39,525 nt of DNA from positions 1 through 39,525 of the IMG/VR virus record IMGVR_UViG_3300042560_001063; one strand, given 5' to 3'. Under the pieces are notes generated by a model. It made no database searches, was not told the origin of the DNA, and saw only the letters and a program-made list of their open reading frames with translations. Every line of letters starts with the position of its first letter. The first letter of the stretch is position 1. Of the stretch, positions 27,896-37,011 are shown piece after piece. The stretch is from a virus. Made by a program: the position numbers and the translations under genes.

Positions 27896-30004
27896 TTAGT
27901 TTCCTGACGTGATGGGTTGAACAGCAACGCCTTGAACAAGGCCCGCTTGTGCCGCCCCGGTTCGGACCTGAGACGCTTGCGCGCGCTTTGCAGCGGCTTC
28001 GATTAACTGAACTGCACGCCTGATTTGGGCCGGGTCATTGGTGGTCAGCATCTCTGCCACCCGCTCCCGCACCTTCTCGCTCAGGAAGCGCACAGGGCCG
28101 TCTTGGAACCGCTGGAGGAGCGACCGGCCAACGGCCTGCCTTCCGCCCAAGGCAGCCGCCGTGAGCAGGTTTTCAGGGGCTGCGCCGCCTGTCACTGCGC
28201 CTTCCAAGTCCGCTTCGGCTGCAAGCCTTTGCTGGGTAGGGCTGCCGCCCAACTCGCTGTAGGTCCGGTAAAGCCGGTCCCGGCCCATCATGCGCTGCAT
28301 GAAGGCTTGGTATTCGTCCGGGTCGTCAAAAAGCGCCTGCAACTTCTGCTGCATGTCGGGTCTGTTAAGGAACTTTGCCGCAGCGTTCCCTTTGCGTCCG
28401 ACTCTCGTTACAGTGTCCCGCAGCGCCTGTGCGGCACCCGCCTTGAACGCCTGGATTTCGCTTTGGCTCGTAAGTCTCGAAAGATTGTCCGAAATATCTT
28501 CGGCAGACACGGTGCGCTGCAGAATACCCTTGCCGCTCTCAAGCGCATTTATGACAGCGGAATTGCCCGCAAAGTTCTGGCGCGCCTGACCGTAAAGCCC
28601 GTCCGTGACTTCGTCCATTTCTGTAAGAAGGCGCTGCTGCATCGAAAGAAGCGAGCGGGCTTGCCCCTTCTCCCCGCTTCGCGTCGACGCCCCGATCATG
28701 TCGTCAATCGCCTGCTTGGCTTGGTGCCATACCTGAATGGGCAGAGGCTTGGACAGGTCCAGCTTGTAGTCAGCCGGGAGCGTGCCCTCCTGCTTCGCCA
28801 TTGTTACGCCGCGCTGAAGCGCAGACTTCATCGTCGGAATGCTGCCAAGCGTTCGGAGCTTCTCACTGACGACGCTTCCGACCTCGAACGCCTTATCATA
28901 GAGCGGCTTCGCTTCGTCGGCACGTTGAGTGACCATCGCCTCGGCAGCACGCTTTGCACTGACAGACGGGGAAACCTTGGCGGAGATGTCGTCGAGCATG
29001 TCAGCCCATTGACCCCCACCGGCCTGACCAAGAGCCGGGTTGCCTTCCTGTCGCGCGCGAAGAAAGTCCCCGACAATCTCACGCCCCTTGCCGGGCGACC
29101 GGGCAACCGCCCCCGTAAGTGATGTCAGCTCGTCCGACAGGTCAGCAATAGTCGCGTTCGTGACGCCTGACTGCTGCAGGTCGTTCAGGGCCTGTGTCGG
29201 ACCCGCAGCGCCCGGTGTGAGGCTGGAGCGCCCCACGGCCTGCCCTAACACTTCCGCCGCCCTGCGCTCTGCATTAACAGTGCCGGGGAACAAGGCCGAC
29301 TGAGCGCCACGCCATGCAGAACCGATGCCGGATGCTGCAACAGGCAATGCCCCGCCCAAGGTTCCACCCAGCACACTACCGACCACGCCACCCGTGACGC
29401 GCGATGTTGCGTCTGTCCCGCCGCCGCTGCCCGCAATGCCGCCGCCTAGAGCGCCAGCAACTGAGCCTTGCACCGCACGCGCCCCAAGCCCCGCAGCGCC
29501 TGAACGAAGCGCAGCGGCTGTCGCAGGAGCCGCGCGGCCAATGATGTTCGTTGCCGCCTTGGTAAGCCCCGCGCCGCCCGTCAGGACGCCGCCGCCGATC
29601 TGCGTTGCAATTGTCTCGCCTGGCCGCTCTTCCCACATGCGCTTATCAATGTTGCGCGCTAGGGCAAGGTTCTCGTTGTAGAGGTCGTCATAGGACTTGT
29701 TTCCGCCCACGCCCCGGATGCTGTCCAGTGTGGCTGCAAAGTGAGCAAGCCCTTCGTCGCCATAATTGAACAGCAGGCCCTGCAGCACGTTTTGCGCACG
29801 GCCCATGCCAAGTGATGAGCCTGTCAGTTCCCGCTTTTGAACGCCGCCCTCGTTGGTGACTTGCTCTTCAAGCCCAAAGTTCTGTGGCGCGGGCTGTTGC
29901 GGCGGAGGTGGTGCAGAAGGCTCTGCCGGAATGCCGCCAAACCGCGACCCACCCTGCGTTTGCGCGCGAGGCTCTGCTACCGGGATGCCCCCGAACTTGC
30001 TCAT
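27896..30004 (-). CDS. Ejection protein, P22 gp16-like (702 aa)
   Basis: Third and largest of three adjacent ejection-type genes (order gp7-, gp20-, gp16-like). The N-terminus is Pro/Gly-rich and flexible. Residues 120-240 are Gly/Ala-rich with repeated hydrophobic stretches (TIATQIGGGVLTGGAGL, GGVVGSVLGGTLGGALPV) suited to membrane insertion. The rest is helical, ending in VRKRVAEML-type helices (LSEKVRERVAEMLTTND). No sequence-specific catalytic motif is seen. The role, internal virion protein injected with DNA, is inferred from order and composition. Confidence 0.75.
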   Translation of the reverse strand: MSKFGGIPVAEPRAQTQGGSRFGGIPAEPSAPPPPQQPAPQNFGLEEQVTNEGGVQKRELTGSSLGMGRAQNVLQGLLFNYGDEGLAHFAATLDSIRGVGGNKSYDDLYNENLALARNIDKRMWEERPGETIATQIGGGVLTGGAGLTKAATNIIGRAAPATAAALRSGAAGLGARAVQGSVAGALGGGIAGSGGGTDATSRVTGGVVGSVLGGTLGGALPVAASGIGSAWRGAQSALFPGTVNAERRAAEVLGQAVGRSSLTPGAAGPTQALNDLQQSGVTNATIADLSDELTSLTGAVARSPGKGREIVGDFLRARQEGNPALGQAGGGQWADMLDDISAKVSPSVSAKRAAEAMVTQRADEAKPLYDKAFEVGSVVSEKLRTLGSIPTMKSALQRGVTMAKQEGTLPADYKLDLSKPLPIQVWHQAKQAIDDMIGASTRSGEKGQARSLLSMQQRLLTEMDEVTDGLYGQARQNFAGNSAVINALESGKGILQRTVSAEDISDNLSRLTSQSEIQAFKAGAAQALRDTVTRVGRKGNAAAKFLNRPDMQQKLQALFDDPDEYQAFMQRMMGRDRLYRTYSELGGSPTQQRLAAEADLEGAVTGGAAPENLLTAAALGGRQAVGRSLLQRFQDGPVRFLSEKVRERVAEMLTTNDPAQIRRAVQLIEAAAKRAQASQVRTGAAQAGLVQGVAVQPITSGN

Positions 30005-31077
30005 GGTTTGGTGTACCTCTTGCCGTCATCTTCCATGTAAACACTGCCTGAAGGCAGGGCATCAAATTGGGCCTTGGTGCTGACGCGCGGAATGCTCGTT
30101 GCGGAAGCAGCCGCGCCCGGCTGAGGAGTTCCAGGCAAGCCCTGCGCGACCGTCTCGGCTGTGCCGTAGTTGCTTGGCCCAGACGAAACATAAAGGTTTT
30201 CAAGCGCCCTCTGTCTTGCAAGGCGTTTGCGCGCCAACACTTCGGGCTTGTCTCCATAAACCGGGATGTACTGCGCGCGAGCGTTGGCAAATTCCGATTC
30301 CGCAATCACTGCGCCTGATTCACGGCGCAACTGAGCGTTGATGAAGTCCCGCACCGCTTGGTCAGCCATCTGGTAGCCTTCCGACACAAGAGCGTTACCG
30401 ACGAGCGGAATTGAGGCTGCGACGTTTTCCTTGCCGCTCAACAGCGCCTGCTGGTAGCCGGGGTCTTCAAGAACTGCGTTCGCGTCACCGATGCGCTTTG
30501 CGAAGCCAAGAGCCTTGGCCTGCTCGTCGTTCATCTTCTGGCGCTGCGCTTCTGCGGGACCGCCCTTAATCGGGGCAAGCGACAACGAGCCGTCTTGCGC
30601 CCTTACCCACTGATACCCAGCGGGCGGCTTGCTTCCACCGTCGCCACCAGCCCCACCGCCACGGTTCGACCTATTGGTCGCCGCAATCTGTGCCCGCTTG
30701 TATTGCAGATCCAGTTCCGCCGCCGTCTGCCCCGTCTGCATCTTGATACGCGGGATGTCTGCCATTGTGATGTGTGCAACGTCTTCCGGTCTTGCCTCAA
30801 AGTCTTGGATAAACCGTTGCTTCGCCATGATGAGACTTTGCTCGTTGGCGGGGTCAACGCCTGACAGTATTTCGTTCAGTGCATCGGTTCTGGCCTTGGC
30901 CGTCTGAATCTTGCCAAGGTCCATCTGCATGTCAAACTGCTGTGACGCGCGCTCGTCTGCCACGTCCTGACGCTGCATGTTGCGCTGACGGTCTGCATCA
31001 GCCTGCGTTTTCTGCTGGGCTGTGTAGTAGCTGCTAAGGAAGTTACCCGCGATGTCAGGCATCTGAAGTTCTGGCAT
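30001..31077 (-). CDS. Ejection protein, P22 gp20-like position (358 aa)
   Basis: ATGA overlap with the next gene. N-terminal 130 residues are helical and Gln/Asp/Arg-rich (QKTQADADRQRNMQRQDVA, QFDMQMDLGKIQTAKARTD), followed by a Gly-rich linker (RGGGAGGDGGS). The C-terminal half contains VIAESEFANARAQYIPVYGD, seen in other phage internal or structural proteins. Likely part of the DNA-transfer channel. Confidence 0.7.
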   Translation of the reverse strand: MPELQMPDIAGNFLSSYYTAQQKTQADADRQRNMQRQDVADERASQQFDMQMDLGKIQTAKARTDALNEILSGVDPANEQSLIMAKQRFIQDFEARPEDVAHITMADIPRIKMQTGQTAAELDLQYKRAQIAATNRSNRGGGAGGDGGSKPPAGYQWVRAQDGSLSLAPIKGGPAEAQRQKMNDEQAKALGFAKRIGDANAVLEDPGYQQALLSGKENVAASIPLVGNALVSEGYQMADQAVRDFINAQLRRESGAVIAESEFANARAQYIPVYGDKPEVLARKRLARQRALENLYVSSGPSNYGTAETVAQGLPGTPQPGAAASATSIPRVSTKAQFDALPSGSVYMEDDGKRYTKP

Positions 31078-31080
31078 GGA

Positions 31081-31779
31081 CTACCCCCACGGACGCGGTG
31101 TTGTCGGAACACTGTACGGAAGGCGCTCAATGGTTGACGGGTCCGGGGGCGGCGAATACTGCTGCCCAAACGCCCCGCCCTTATATGCCCCGTAAAGGCT
31201 CGCCCCCTGGCTGAGTGCGTTGTTCACGCCGTTGGCCATGTTGATGTAACCGCCCGCCTGTGCGTTGCCTGCCTGCTGGGCTGCATTAGCGCGTCCTGCA
31301 GCGGCATTGGCCCCAAACTGGCCCGTCTGTGCGGCTGCGTTCTGACCCGTGTCTACGAGGCCTCCTACGCGGCTCAGGTAGTTGTTGAAGTCGCCCATGT
31401 AGAGGTTCGCCGTGCGGTCACCGATGGCCTGCGCCGTTGCCCCTGAGAACAAGCCCCCACGTGCTGCGCTTGAAGCGTCAACCCCCCGCTGCGTGTCTTT
31501 GACAAGCTGGGAGAGGAATGGTGACTGCTGGTAATCGTTCAGGCTGGACTGATAGGCGTCCTGCCCGTTCATCCCCAGCAGGTTCTGGTAGCGGCTGAGT
31601 GCGTTTGACCCCACGTCACGGTAAGGGGCGAGGTCACCGCGCGTCTGCTCAAACTGCTGCCGCTGGATGTCGCCTGCCTGTTGTGCGGCCTTCTTCTGCG
31701 CGCTCGCGGCCTTGTTGGCACCGTATGCGGAAGCGCCAGCCCCGATAAGGGCTGCGCCACCAATTGCAACTGCGACCAT
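31081..31779 (-). CDS. DNA transfer protein, P22 gp7-like (232 aa)
   Basis: N-terminal Gly/Ala-rich hydrophobic stretch (VAIGGAALIGAGASAYGANK), a helix, then RGDLAPYRDVGSNALSRYQNLLG, the typical segment of gp7-type ejection proteins (P22 gp7 is 229 aa). Repeated AAxAxQxG helices follow. Only two bases separate it from the previous stop. Confidence 0.8.
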   Translation of the reverse strand: MVAVAIGGAALIGAGASAYGANKAASAQKKAAQQAGDIQRQQFEQTRGDLAPYRDVGSNALSRYQNLLGMNGQDAYQSSLNDYQQSPFLSQLVKDTQRGVDASSAARGGLFSGATAQAIGDRTANLYMGDFNNYLSRVGGLVDTGQNAAAQTGQFGANAAAGRANAAQQAGNAQAGGYINMANGVNNALSQGASLYGAYKGGAFGQQYSPPPDPSTIERLPYSVPTTPRPWG

Positions 31780-31780
31780 G

Positions 31781-32239
31781 TTATTCTCCGATGTACTTCA
31801 CAAACAGCCTTTCGGCCTCTTCCCACCCGCCGCGCTGGAAAATCAACGCTGCGTCTTTAGACAATTTCGTGCCCGTAAACAGCCGCTCAACCCCGCGCTG
31901 CTTCAAAGCCTTCTCGGCATGGGCAAACAGGCTCACACCCGTCATCCAGAGGCGATGGCTTGGCTGCACATAGTACAGGTCGTAGAAGGCACTCAGTGAC
32001 TGCGAGTAATGCAAATGCGGCCTGACAATCGCCGTGAGGTAGCCGACGCACTCGCCACCGTCCCGCGCCACTGTCACATGAAGCTGCCCGCTTTCATGCA
32101 GCCTCTGGTACTCGCCATAGTTCGGCCTGAGCGCAATCTTGTCCTTGTGCATCGCGACTTCCGCCCAATGCCTCGGCCAATGCTCTGCCAACTCCCCCAC
32201 CACATCCGGCCATTGCTCGGTTGCGTAGGTCACAAGCAT
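31781..32239 (-). CDS. GNAT-family acetyltransferase (152 aa)
   Basis: The core ECVGYLTAIVRP strand, DLYYVQPSHRLWMTG, the acetyl-CoA pyrophosphate loop region, and LFAHAEKALKQRGVERL follow the GNAT layout. Phages often carry a GNAT among virion genes, sometimes next to an aspartyl hydroxylase, as here (10-base overlap). The acceptor is unknown; it could be a virion or host protein. Confidence 0.78.
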   Translation of the reverse strand: MLVTYATEQWPDVVGELAEHWPRHWAEVAMHKDKIALRPNYGEYQRLHESGQLHVTVARDGGECVGYLTAIVRPHLHYSQSLSAFYDLYYVQPSHRLWMTGVSLFAHAEKALKQRGVERLFTGTKLSKDAALIFQRGGWEEAERLFVKYIGE

Positions 32240-32775
32240 GGGCGGATGTCCACGATCAGGGCTAGCCTGTCGTCTGCGCTGTTGTTCACAACCTCATGCT
32301 CTATCGAATTGTCAAACCACCAGATGTCACCCGTTCGCATGGCGACTGTCTCATCACCCGCCCGGAACACAACGCCCGGAAGGCTCTGCAAGGCGATCTG
32401 GTATCGCTTGTAGTAGCGTGCGTGTTCCCCGCCATCGACGTGCGGGTGAATGCGGCCGCCAGGGGCTAGCCTGGAGATAAGCACCCGGCCAAGCCTCTCG
32501 CCCTCCACCTGTCTCATCAGCCCGAAAATGATAGGCCGAAGCCCCGGCAACTCTGCCAAAGCGGGGTAGTTGATGCTCTCATGTGCATCCACCACCTGCT
32601 CTACCGTCATGCCTTCAGGCTGGAACCTGACCCAGATGTCATCGCACTCTTCATGCGGTGTTCCGGGGTACTCACGCCGAAGCGCGTTGCGGTTCCAGAG
32701 TTCCGGCCTTGAGTGCAAGGCATGGACTATCGACACAGTGTCTATGCCTTCGCATAGCCTGTAGAAGTTTTTCAT
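32230..32775 (-). CDS. Aspartyl/asparaginyl beta-hydroxylase-like 2OG oxygenase (181 aa)
   Basis: The iron-binding HxD (H112, D114 in PHVDGG) and distal H160 (SIEHEVVNN), with R170 for 2-oxoglutarate, define the fold. LAPGGRIHPHVD is the family signature. It overlaps the GNAT gene. Its substrate is unknown; modification of a virion or host protein is possible. Located between the collar protein and the ejection genes. Confidence 0.85.
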   Translation of the reverse strand: MKNFYRLCEGIDTVSIVHALHSRPELWNRNALRREYPGTPHEECDDIWVRFQPEGMTVEQVVDAHESINYPALAELPGLRPIIFGLMRQVEGERLGRVLISRLAPGGRIHPHVDGGEHARYYKRYQIALQSLPGVVFRAGDETVAMRTGDIWWFDNSIEHEVVNNSADDRLALIVDIRPCL

Positions 32776-32784
32776 ATTCCCTCT

Positions 32785-33045
32785 TTAGGTTTTGATTACG
32801 AAACCTGCCTGCACAGGCAATGTTGTCCCGCCTAGCGCAGTTGCTAGGGCTGGATACTCAGTCGCAGAGAACGCAGAGCCGTCACACGACAGATACCCGT
32901 CTGGAACCGTCAGGGCGAAGTTACGGACTGCAACACCTGTCGGGACGAGTGACCTTTGATAGTCCAGAAGGGACTGGAAGAAGCCAAGCACCTCGCGGTC
33001 ATCTTGGTGGATCTTCTGGGGGACGTTGGAGCGGCGGCGGGTCAT
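32785..33045 (-). CDS. Tail-collar domain protein, short (86 aa)
   Basis: VPDGYLSCDGSAFSATEYPALATALGG is the phage tail collar motif, normally at the end of fibres. Here it is nearly the whole protein, with a ~45-residue helical N-terminus. ATGA overlap with the ADP-ribosyltransferase-like gene. Probably a small tail-tip component. Confidence 0.72.
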   Translation of the reverse strand: MTRRRSNVPQKIHQDDREVLGFFQSLLDYQRSLVPTGVAVRNFALTVPDGYLSCDGSAFSATEYPALATALGGTTLPVQAGFVIKT

Positions 33046-33971
33046 TTGAACAACTCGCTCAACAACTCCAGATCAGCGTCGGTCAGTTTCACCTTTTTCT
33101 GTTCTCGCGGCGGCAAGTCGGTTTTGATGGGGGCGATATTGCTTTGGTCAAATACCATGTCGATGGTCGTTGGCTCTCTGGTCGTTGACCTTTCGCCCCA
33201 TCTGCTGTCGTGCACATCTCTGACCGTTATTGAATCATACCCAGCCTGACGCGCGGCGTGCGCTATCTCATCTGTGGTTGCAAACTTACCCTCTCCCGAT
33301 CGAATAAGGCTTGCGACTTCCGGCGGCAATTCGTCGATCGGCACTGCGTTGAAGTTGTTCCCGCCCGCGCTGAGAGACAGATTCTTACCGAGCCTCAGAT
33401 GCGCCGCGACGACATGCGGGCCGTATTCTTGAGCGTCATCGAGCGAAGATGTGAAGGTCTGATAATAGCTTTTGTGGGACGGGTCATATGGCTTTGTTAA
33501 GCCGCGATATACAACTCGGCCCTCATCAAACTTGGCAACATCGTCTGTTTTGCCTGCAATCTTGCCGATGAGCGGGGCGGCTGCAAGAGCAGTGCCCCCC
33601 GCCGCCATCTGCGGGTCAATAAGGCTCGGCAAATCACTCAGGAACCCACCAATGGAACGGCTCATGCGCCCTGTGTTGCCCGCCGCTTCAAGCCTCTGGT
33701 CCCATTCCTCGCGGGTTGGAAAGAACGCAAGCGGATGTGTAACCAGCCCTGCAAGCCCTAGCGCCTTCATGCCCGCCCCTGTGAGTGGGTCAGTGTTGGG
33801 GTCAACGGCTTGGTTGAGAAGTGCAAGCGAGGCGTCACGCTGCGCGCCTGAGCGCCTGCCATAACGCTCAAAAGCGCCTATAGCCTCATCAGCCATGCGG
33901 GAGAGGAAGTTGCCCTGACGCTCCGGCATCTGCTGCGTCGGAATGCGCGATAGGACATTCTTCTCAGCCAT
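33042..33971 (-). CDS. Virion protein with ADP-ribosyltransferase-like domain (309 aa)
   Basis: The C-terminal half has VVYRGLTKPYD (R156), then YQTFTSSLDDAQEYG (172-184), IAHAARQAGYDSITVRD and VFDQSNIAPI. This order (R, S/T-S, GYD-x-I, late VFxxSNI) is that of ADP-ribosyltransferase-like domains carried on injected phage polyvalent proteins. A clear catalytic Glu is not identified. The N-terminal 150 residues are helical, with a hydrophobic stretch at 70-85. The ATG at 33971 overlaps the gp10-like stop (TAATG); the 57-residue upstream extension is rejected. Possibly ejected to modify host proteins (inference). Confidence 0.65.
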   Translation of the reverse strand: MAEKNVLSRIPTQQMPERQGNFLSRMADEAIGAFERYGRRSGAQRDASLALLNQAVDPNTDPLTGAGMKALGLAGLVTHPLAFFPTREEWDQRLEAAGNTGRMSRSIGGFLSDLPSLIDPQMAAGGTALAAAPLIGKIAGKTDDVAKFDEGRVVYRGLTKPYDPSHKSYYQTFTSSLDDAQEYGPHVVAAHLRLGKNLSLSAGGNNFNAVPIDELPPEVASLIRSGEGKFATTDEIAHAARQAGYDSITVRDVHDSRWGERSTTREPTTIDMVFDQSNIAPIKTDLPPREQKKVKLTDADLELLSELFK

Positions 33972-35401
33972 TAGTGCGCCCCTACTTTGACATCTGCCCA
34001 AGCCCCCAACATCACGACCTTCACAGGGTCGGACACGCGGAACTTGATGATCCGGTTTCGATATGAGCCAAGCGCATTCCACACGGCCCGGTACTTGTAT
34101 TGGCCGATCTGCCCCATGCTTGCATTGCGCGGGTTGCTCCACGTCATGCCGCCATCGTCGCTGTGGCTTTCCATGACGATAGGGCTTGAACCCTGCCCAG
34201 AGGAAAGGCCGACGCCCGCTTCTATGTCCAACTCCAGGCGGGACATGAACGCGCGCTTGCCGTCATGACTGATCTGCGTTGACGTGGCCTCGCGGACAAT
34301 GCCTTCACTGTTTTCCGTGAAACTGTCTGCAAGCAGTTCGTAAAGATTGCCGTCAGAACTGCCGACGATCTGCTTGACGCCGTTGATGGCAAATGTCTCT
34401 GCATCCCAACCGCCTGTAGGATCTGACCCCATCGGCCAAGATCCCGTCTTTCTGTAGCTCCACATATTAGTGGAGATGTCCCAAGCGACTGACCATTCAT
34501 CCGGCAACTGCAGGCAGTAGAACAGATGCCCGCGCTGCTGGTACGCAAACGCATTGAGCATGGACAAGTCTGTTACTGATTCGAGCAGCGTATCCACTTC
34601 AGGCGGGCTGATCTTGCGCGGGGCGTAGCCCTCTGCCCGGTAGACAGACACGCCCCCTGCCTTTCCATCCCGTCCAACCCATGTCAGGCCGCTATCTACG
34701 ACTAATGCCGTATCGCGTGACGTGCAGCCGATGTTGGCCGATGCCGTGGCAGTACGTGCAAAAGCATTTGCACCACTATCACCCGTAGGCCCCCACCATT
34801 CCGTGGTTTTCGTGCCAAGCAATGCCACGTCATTGGCCACTGCACGGACTGCCACAAGGTTATCACTCTCAGCTTCAGCCGTGGCGAAGTCGAGCGCGTC
34901 GAAGGTGAAGACGTTTGTGAGCCGCCAGCGGAAGCGGCCTGTGTCTTTCACTGCGATGATTGTGTAGCTAGCCAGGGAAGTGCATGACGTGGCCTGTTCG
35001 TAGCCCCCGCCAGAATGCTCGGTAAGCGTCAGGGTTGGCACATCGAAGTAGTAAGACTTCACCCCCGCTGCGATGTCGATCTGGTTCGAGTTGTAGGACA
35101 TATCCACATGGCCAGCGCCCTCAACCGTCCCAAGGCTTGACGATGTGCCGTCAGAGTTCACCTTGTAGAAGGTTGTGCCTACTACTGCGTAGTGAACGTC
35201 AGCCGCCGTAATCTGCCCGCGCACTTCCCCGCCGCCTATGGTGGCGAACAAAGAGCGCGCAGGCGTGCCATAGCAAACGAAGTCGGTGCGTCCTTCGCCC
35301 TCGACAGGCTCGCCGTAGAGGTTGACGAGCGACTGCATACCCGCAGCGTTCGAGCGGCCCTTGTTAAAGCTGCGGCCAAAGGGAATACGGACGCGAGGCA
35401 T
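33971..35401 (-). CDS. DNA stabilisation protein, P22 gp10-like (476 aa)
   Basis: Starts with PRVRIPFGRSFNKGRSNAA, LVNLYGEPVEGEG, as in P22-type Phage_stabilise proteins. Repeated beta-rich blocks follow (TKTTEWWGPTGD, GLTWVGRDGKAGGVSVYR), fitting a beta-propeller-like hub. Length nearly equals P22 gp10 (472). It plugs the portal and connects the tail needle. TGATG overlap with the preceding gene. Confidence 0.85.
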   Translation of the reverse strand: MPRVRIPFGRSFNKGRSNAAGMQSLVNLYGEPVEGEGRTDFVCYGTPARSLFATIGGGEVRGQITAADVHYAVVGTTFYKVNSDGTSSSLGTVEGAGHVDMSYNSNQIDIAAGVKSYYFDVPTLTLTEHSGGGYEQATSCTSLASYTIIAVKDTGRFRWRLTNVFTFDALDFATAEAESDNLVAVRAVANDVALLGTKTTEWWGPTGDSGANAFARTATASANIGCTSRDTALVVDSGLTWVGRDGKAGGVSVYRAEGYAPRKISPPEVDTLLESVTDLSMLNAFAYQQRGHLFYCLQLPDEWSVAWDISTNMWSYRKTGSWPMGSDPTGGWDAETFAINGVKQIVGSSDGNLYELLADSFTENSEGIVREATSTQISHDGKRAFMSRLELDIEAGVGLSSGQGSSPIVMESHSDDGGMTWSNPRNASMGQIGQYKYRAVWNALGSYRNRIIKFRVSDPVKVVMLGAWADVKVGAH

Positions 35402-35859
35402 CAGGCGTAGGTGATATTGAGAGCGATGACATCACCAGCCGTCAGAGCGCCCGTGTCGGCGTCTGCTGCTGCGGTCGTGAGCGCGTAGCCAATGCCCGCC
35501 GAGAAGTCCAGTGGCTGGCTCATGAAATTGTAGAAGAACTGCCCGCCATTGACTGCCGTGGGTGGCAAATAGAGCGTGGCAACCGGCGTGTCCGTGCCAA
35601 CTGTCGGCGCTGTTGCCTTGTTGTAGATCTTGAGGTATCGCGCGGCAGCGTTGACGTTCACACCCACAATGGTGAACAAGTTGCCGGGCGTAGCCTTCAC
35701 AACGGTGGCATTGGTTGATGCCGCAGCCGACAGAAGCCTTGCCACCAGCACGCTTTCGTTTGACAGGCGGACAAGCAATTCACCACGGACGGAAGACTGC
35801 GCCTCGACCGAGGTTCCGTTAACAACGGTTGGGGGCGTTGCGTTGTACTGCATCAGCAT
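35401..35859 (-). CDS. Structural protein near the connector (152 aa)
   Basis: Beta-rich and Ala/Thr-rich (LFTIVGVNVNAAARYLKIY, VGTDTPVATLYLPP), without charged clusters. TGATG coupling at both ends. It sits between the connector-like gene and the gp10-like gene, so a tail-connector or capsid role is likely. Not recognised. Confidence 0.6.
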   Translation of the reverse strand: MLMQYNATPPTVVNGTSVEAQSSVRGELLVRLSNESVLVARLLSAAASTNATVVKATPGNLFTIVGVNVNAAARYLKIYNKATAPTVGTDTPVATLYLPPTAVNGGQFFYNFMSQPLDFSAGIGYALTTAAADADTGALTAGDVIALNITYA

Positions 35860-36206
35860 CAGAAATACTCCACCATGACAGGCTCTTTGCTAGAGCGTTG
35901 GGAAACATGACGCTCAAGCAAGCGGTAGCCCGTCTCGCCAAGCAAATAGGGGTTGTCAGAATTGGGGCCGCGTCCGAAGGCTTCAGCGCACTGGCCTGCA
36001 ACCACTTGAGCATAGGGGAGCGCAGCGGCGTCGGGGATGGCGTCAGAAATCCAGTACGCGATGGCCTCTTCGATAAGCCAGGCTCTGACCTTTGTCTCCC
36101 GGCGCGCAATCATGTCGCTCGTGTTCGCGTCGAGCGTCTCACCATTGCTGATGAGGCCCAACTCTTCAGCGACTAGCGCGTAGAGTTCCACATTGCTCGT
36201 CGTCAC
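35859..36206 (-). CDS. Putative head-tail connector protein (115 aa)
   Basis: Mostly helical (ELYALVAEELGLI, REKVRAWL-type ETKVRAWLIEEAIAYW), comparable in length and position to connector/head-completion proteins of short-tailed phages (the place of P22 gp4). No specific motif is seen. ATGA overlap upstream. Confidence 0.6.
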   Translation of the reverse strand: MTTSNVELYALVAEELGLISNGETLDANTSDMIARRETKVRAWLIEEAIAYWISDAIPDAAALPYAQVVAGQCAEAFGRGPNSDNPYLLGETGYRLLERHVSQRSSKEPVMVEYF

Positions 36207-36499
36207 TCTGCGGCATCCTCAATCATGACAGCGTCGTCAGCCACAACCTTGGCGGGACGTCCGCGCTTGGCCTTCGGGGCGTCCAGCACCTCAAGCGTGC
36301 CGGGTTCGTCGTTGACCGTCTGGAAGAACTGGTGCGTTTTCAGCTTCGCAATCGCGTGCTGGAACTTGGCATCGTCGGCGAAGTTGGCCGGAAGCACGTC
36401 CTTGGCCACGCCTTCAATAAACTTGATGCCGTACATGGTGACGGATGCGGGCATTTCGGTGCCGTCGAATTCCATCCCGCCTGTATAAATGAATCTCAT
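36203..36499 (-). CDS. Hypothetical late protein (98 aa)
   Basis: An ATG with a strong CGGAGGG upstream, just after a terminator. N-terminal strands (RFIYTGGMEFDGTEMP, VTMYGIKFIEG) and a C-terminal basic/acidic tail (KAKRGRPAKVVADD), an AT-hook-like GRP. Function unknown. Confidence 0.6.
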   Translation of the reverse strand: MRFIYTGGMEFDGTEMPASVTMYGIKFIEGVAKDVLPANFADDAKFQHAIAKLKTHQFFQTVNDEPGTLEVLDAPKAKRGRPAKVVADDAVMIEDAAE

Positions 36500-36511
36500 A
36501 AACCCTCCGTG

Positions 36512-36546
36512 TCAGAAAAAGAAAGGGGCGGATTGTGGCCCGCCCC
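36512..36546 (-). terminator. Strong intrinsic terminator after the 142-aa gene
   Basis: On the minus strand GGGGCGG and CCGCCCC form a 7-base stem around an 8-base loop, followed by TTTCTTTTTC. The placement after the coat and decoration-like genes would lower downstream connector expression relative to the coat protein. Confidence 0.8.
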
Positions 36547-36553
36547 CTCATGC

Positions 36554-36982
36554 TTACGAAGGCTGGCCTTCAAAGCGACCAACGAGCGAGAAAATCAGCG
36601 TGCCGGTCGTCGTCGCCGGTCCCGCCGCTGCCACTGCCGTGATGACAGTGTCCGCCGTGTAGATGTGATGCTGGCCCGCAACCAGCAACGTGCTGGAGGC
36701 CGTTCCTGCCTGACCAACGGTCGACGCCGAGAAGAACCGAGTCGCAGACCCAGCATCCCCAACGTTGATCGTCAGGGTGGTGCCGCTGTCCATGTCGGTG
36801 GCTTCAAGACAACCTGACAGAACGCGGAACCCCTTCGGAACAACGCCGAAGTTGATAGTGTCCGAGGTCGTCAGTGCAGTCGTGATGGGTACTTCCCAGT
36901 AGAACGAGATCGTGTTCCCTGGGGTAGCGCCGACGCTCGCGTTTGGCGAGTTGGCGTACTGCTTGGAGTTATAGGTAGGCAT
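36554..36982 (-). CDS. Capsid-associated protein, decoration candidate (142 aa)
   Basis: Beta-rich with a G/S/T-rich sequence (GNTISFYWEVPITTALTTSD, TLTINVGDAGSATRFF). It follows the coat gene and is framed by terminator-like hairpins, which is how highly expressed decoration proteins are often arranged. GAGGACC lies upstream of the ATG at 36982. A tail or capsid surface protein; not recognised with certainty. Confidence 0.65.
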   Translation of the reverse strand: MPTYNSKQYANSPNASVGATPGNTISFYWEVPITTALTTSDTINFGVVPKGFRVLSGCLEATDMDSGTTLTINVGDAGSATRFFSASTVGQAGTASSTLLVAGQHHIYTADTVITAVAAAGPATTTGTLIFSLVGRFEGQPS

Positions 36983-37011
36983 GTTTGGTCCTCACCAAAG
37001 AGAAAAGGGAA

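Noticed and set aside
28025-29122. Long + strand reading frame (365 codons) antisense to the gp16-like gene
   Set aside because: Arg/Leu-rich, no recognisable motif, opposite a strongly supported late gene, with no promoter or coupling.
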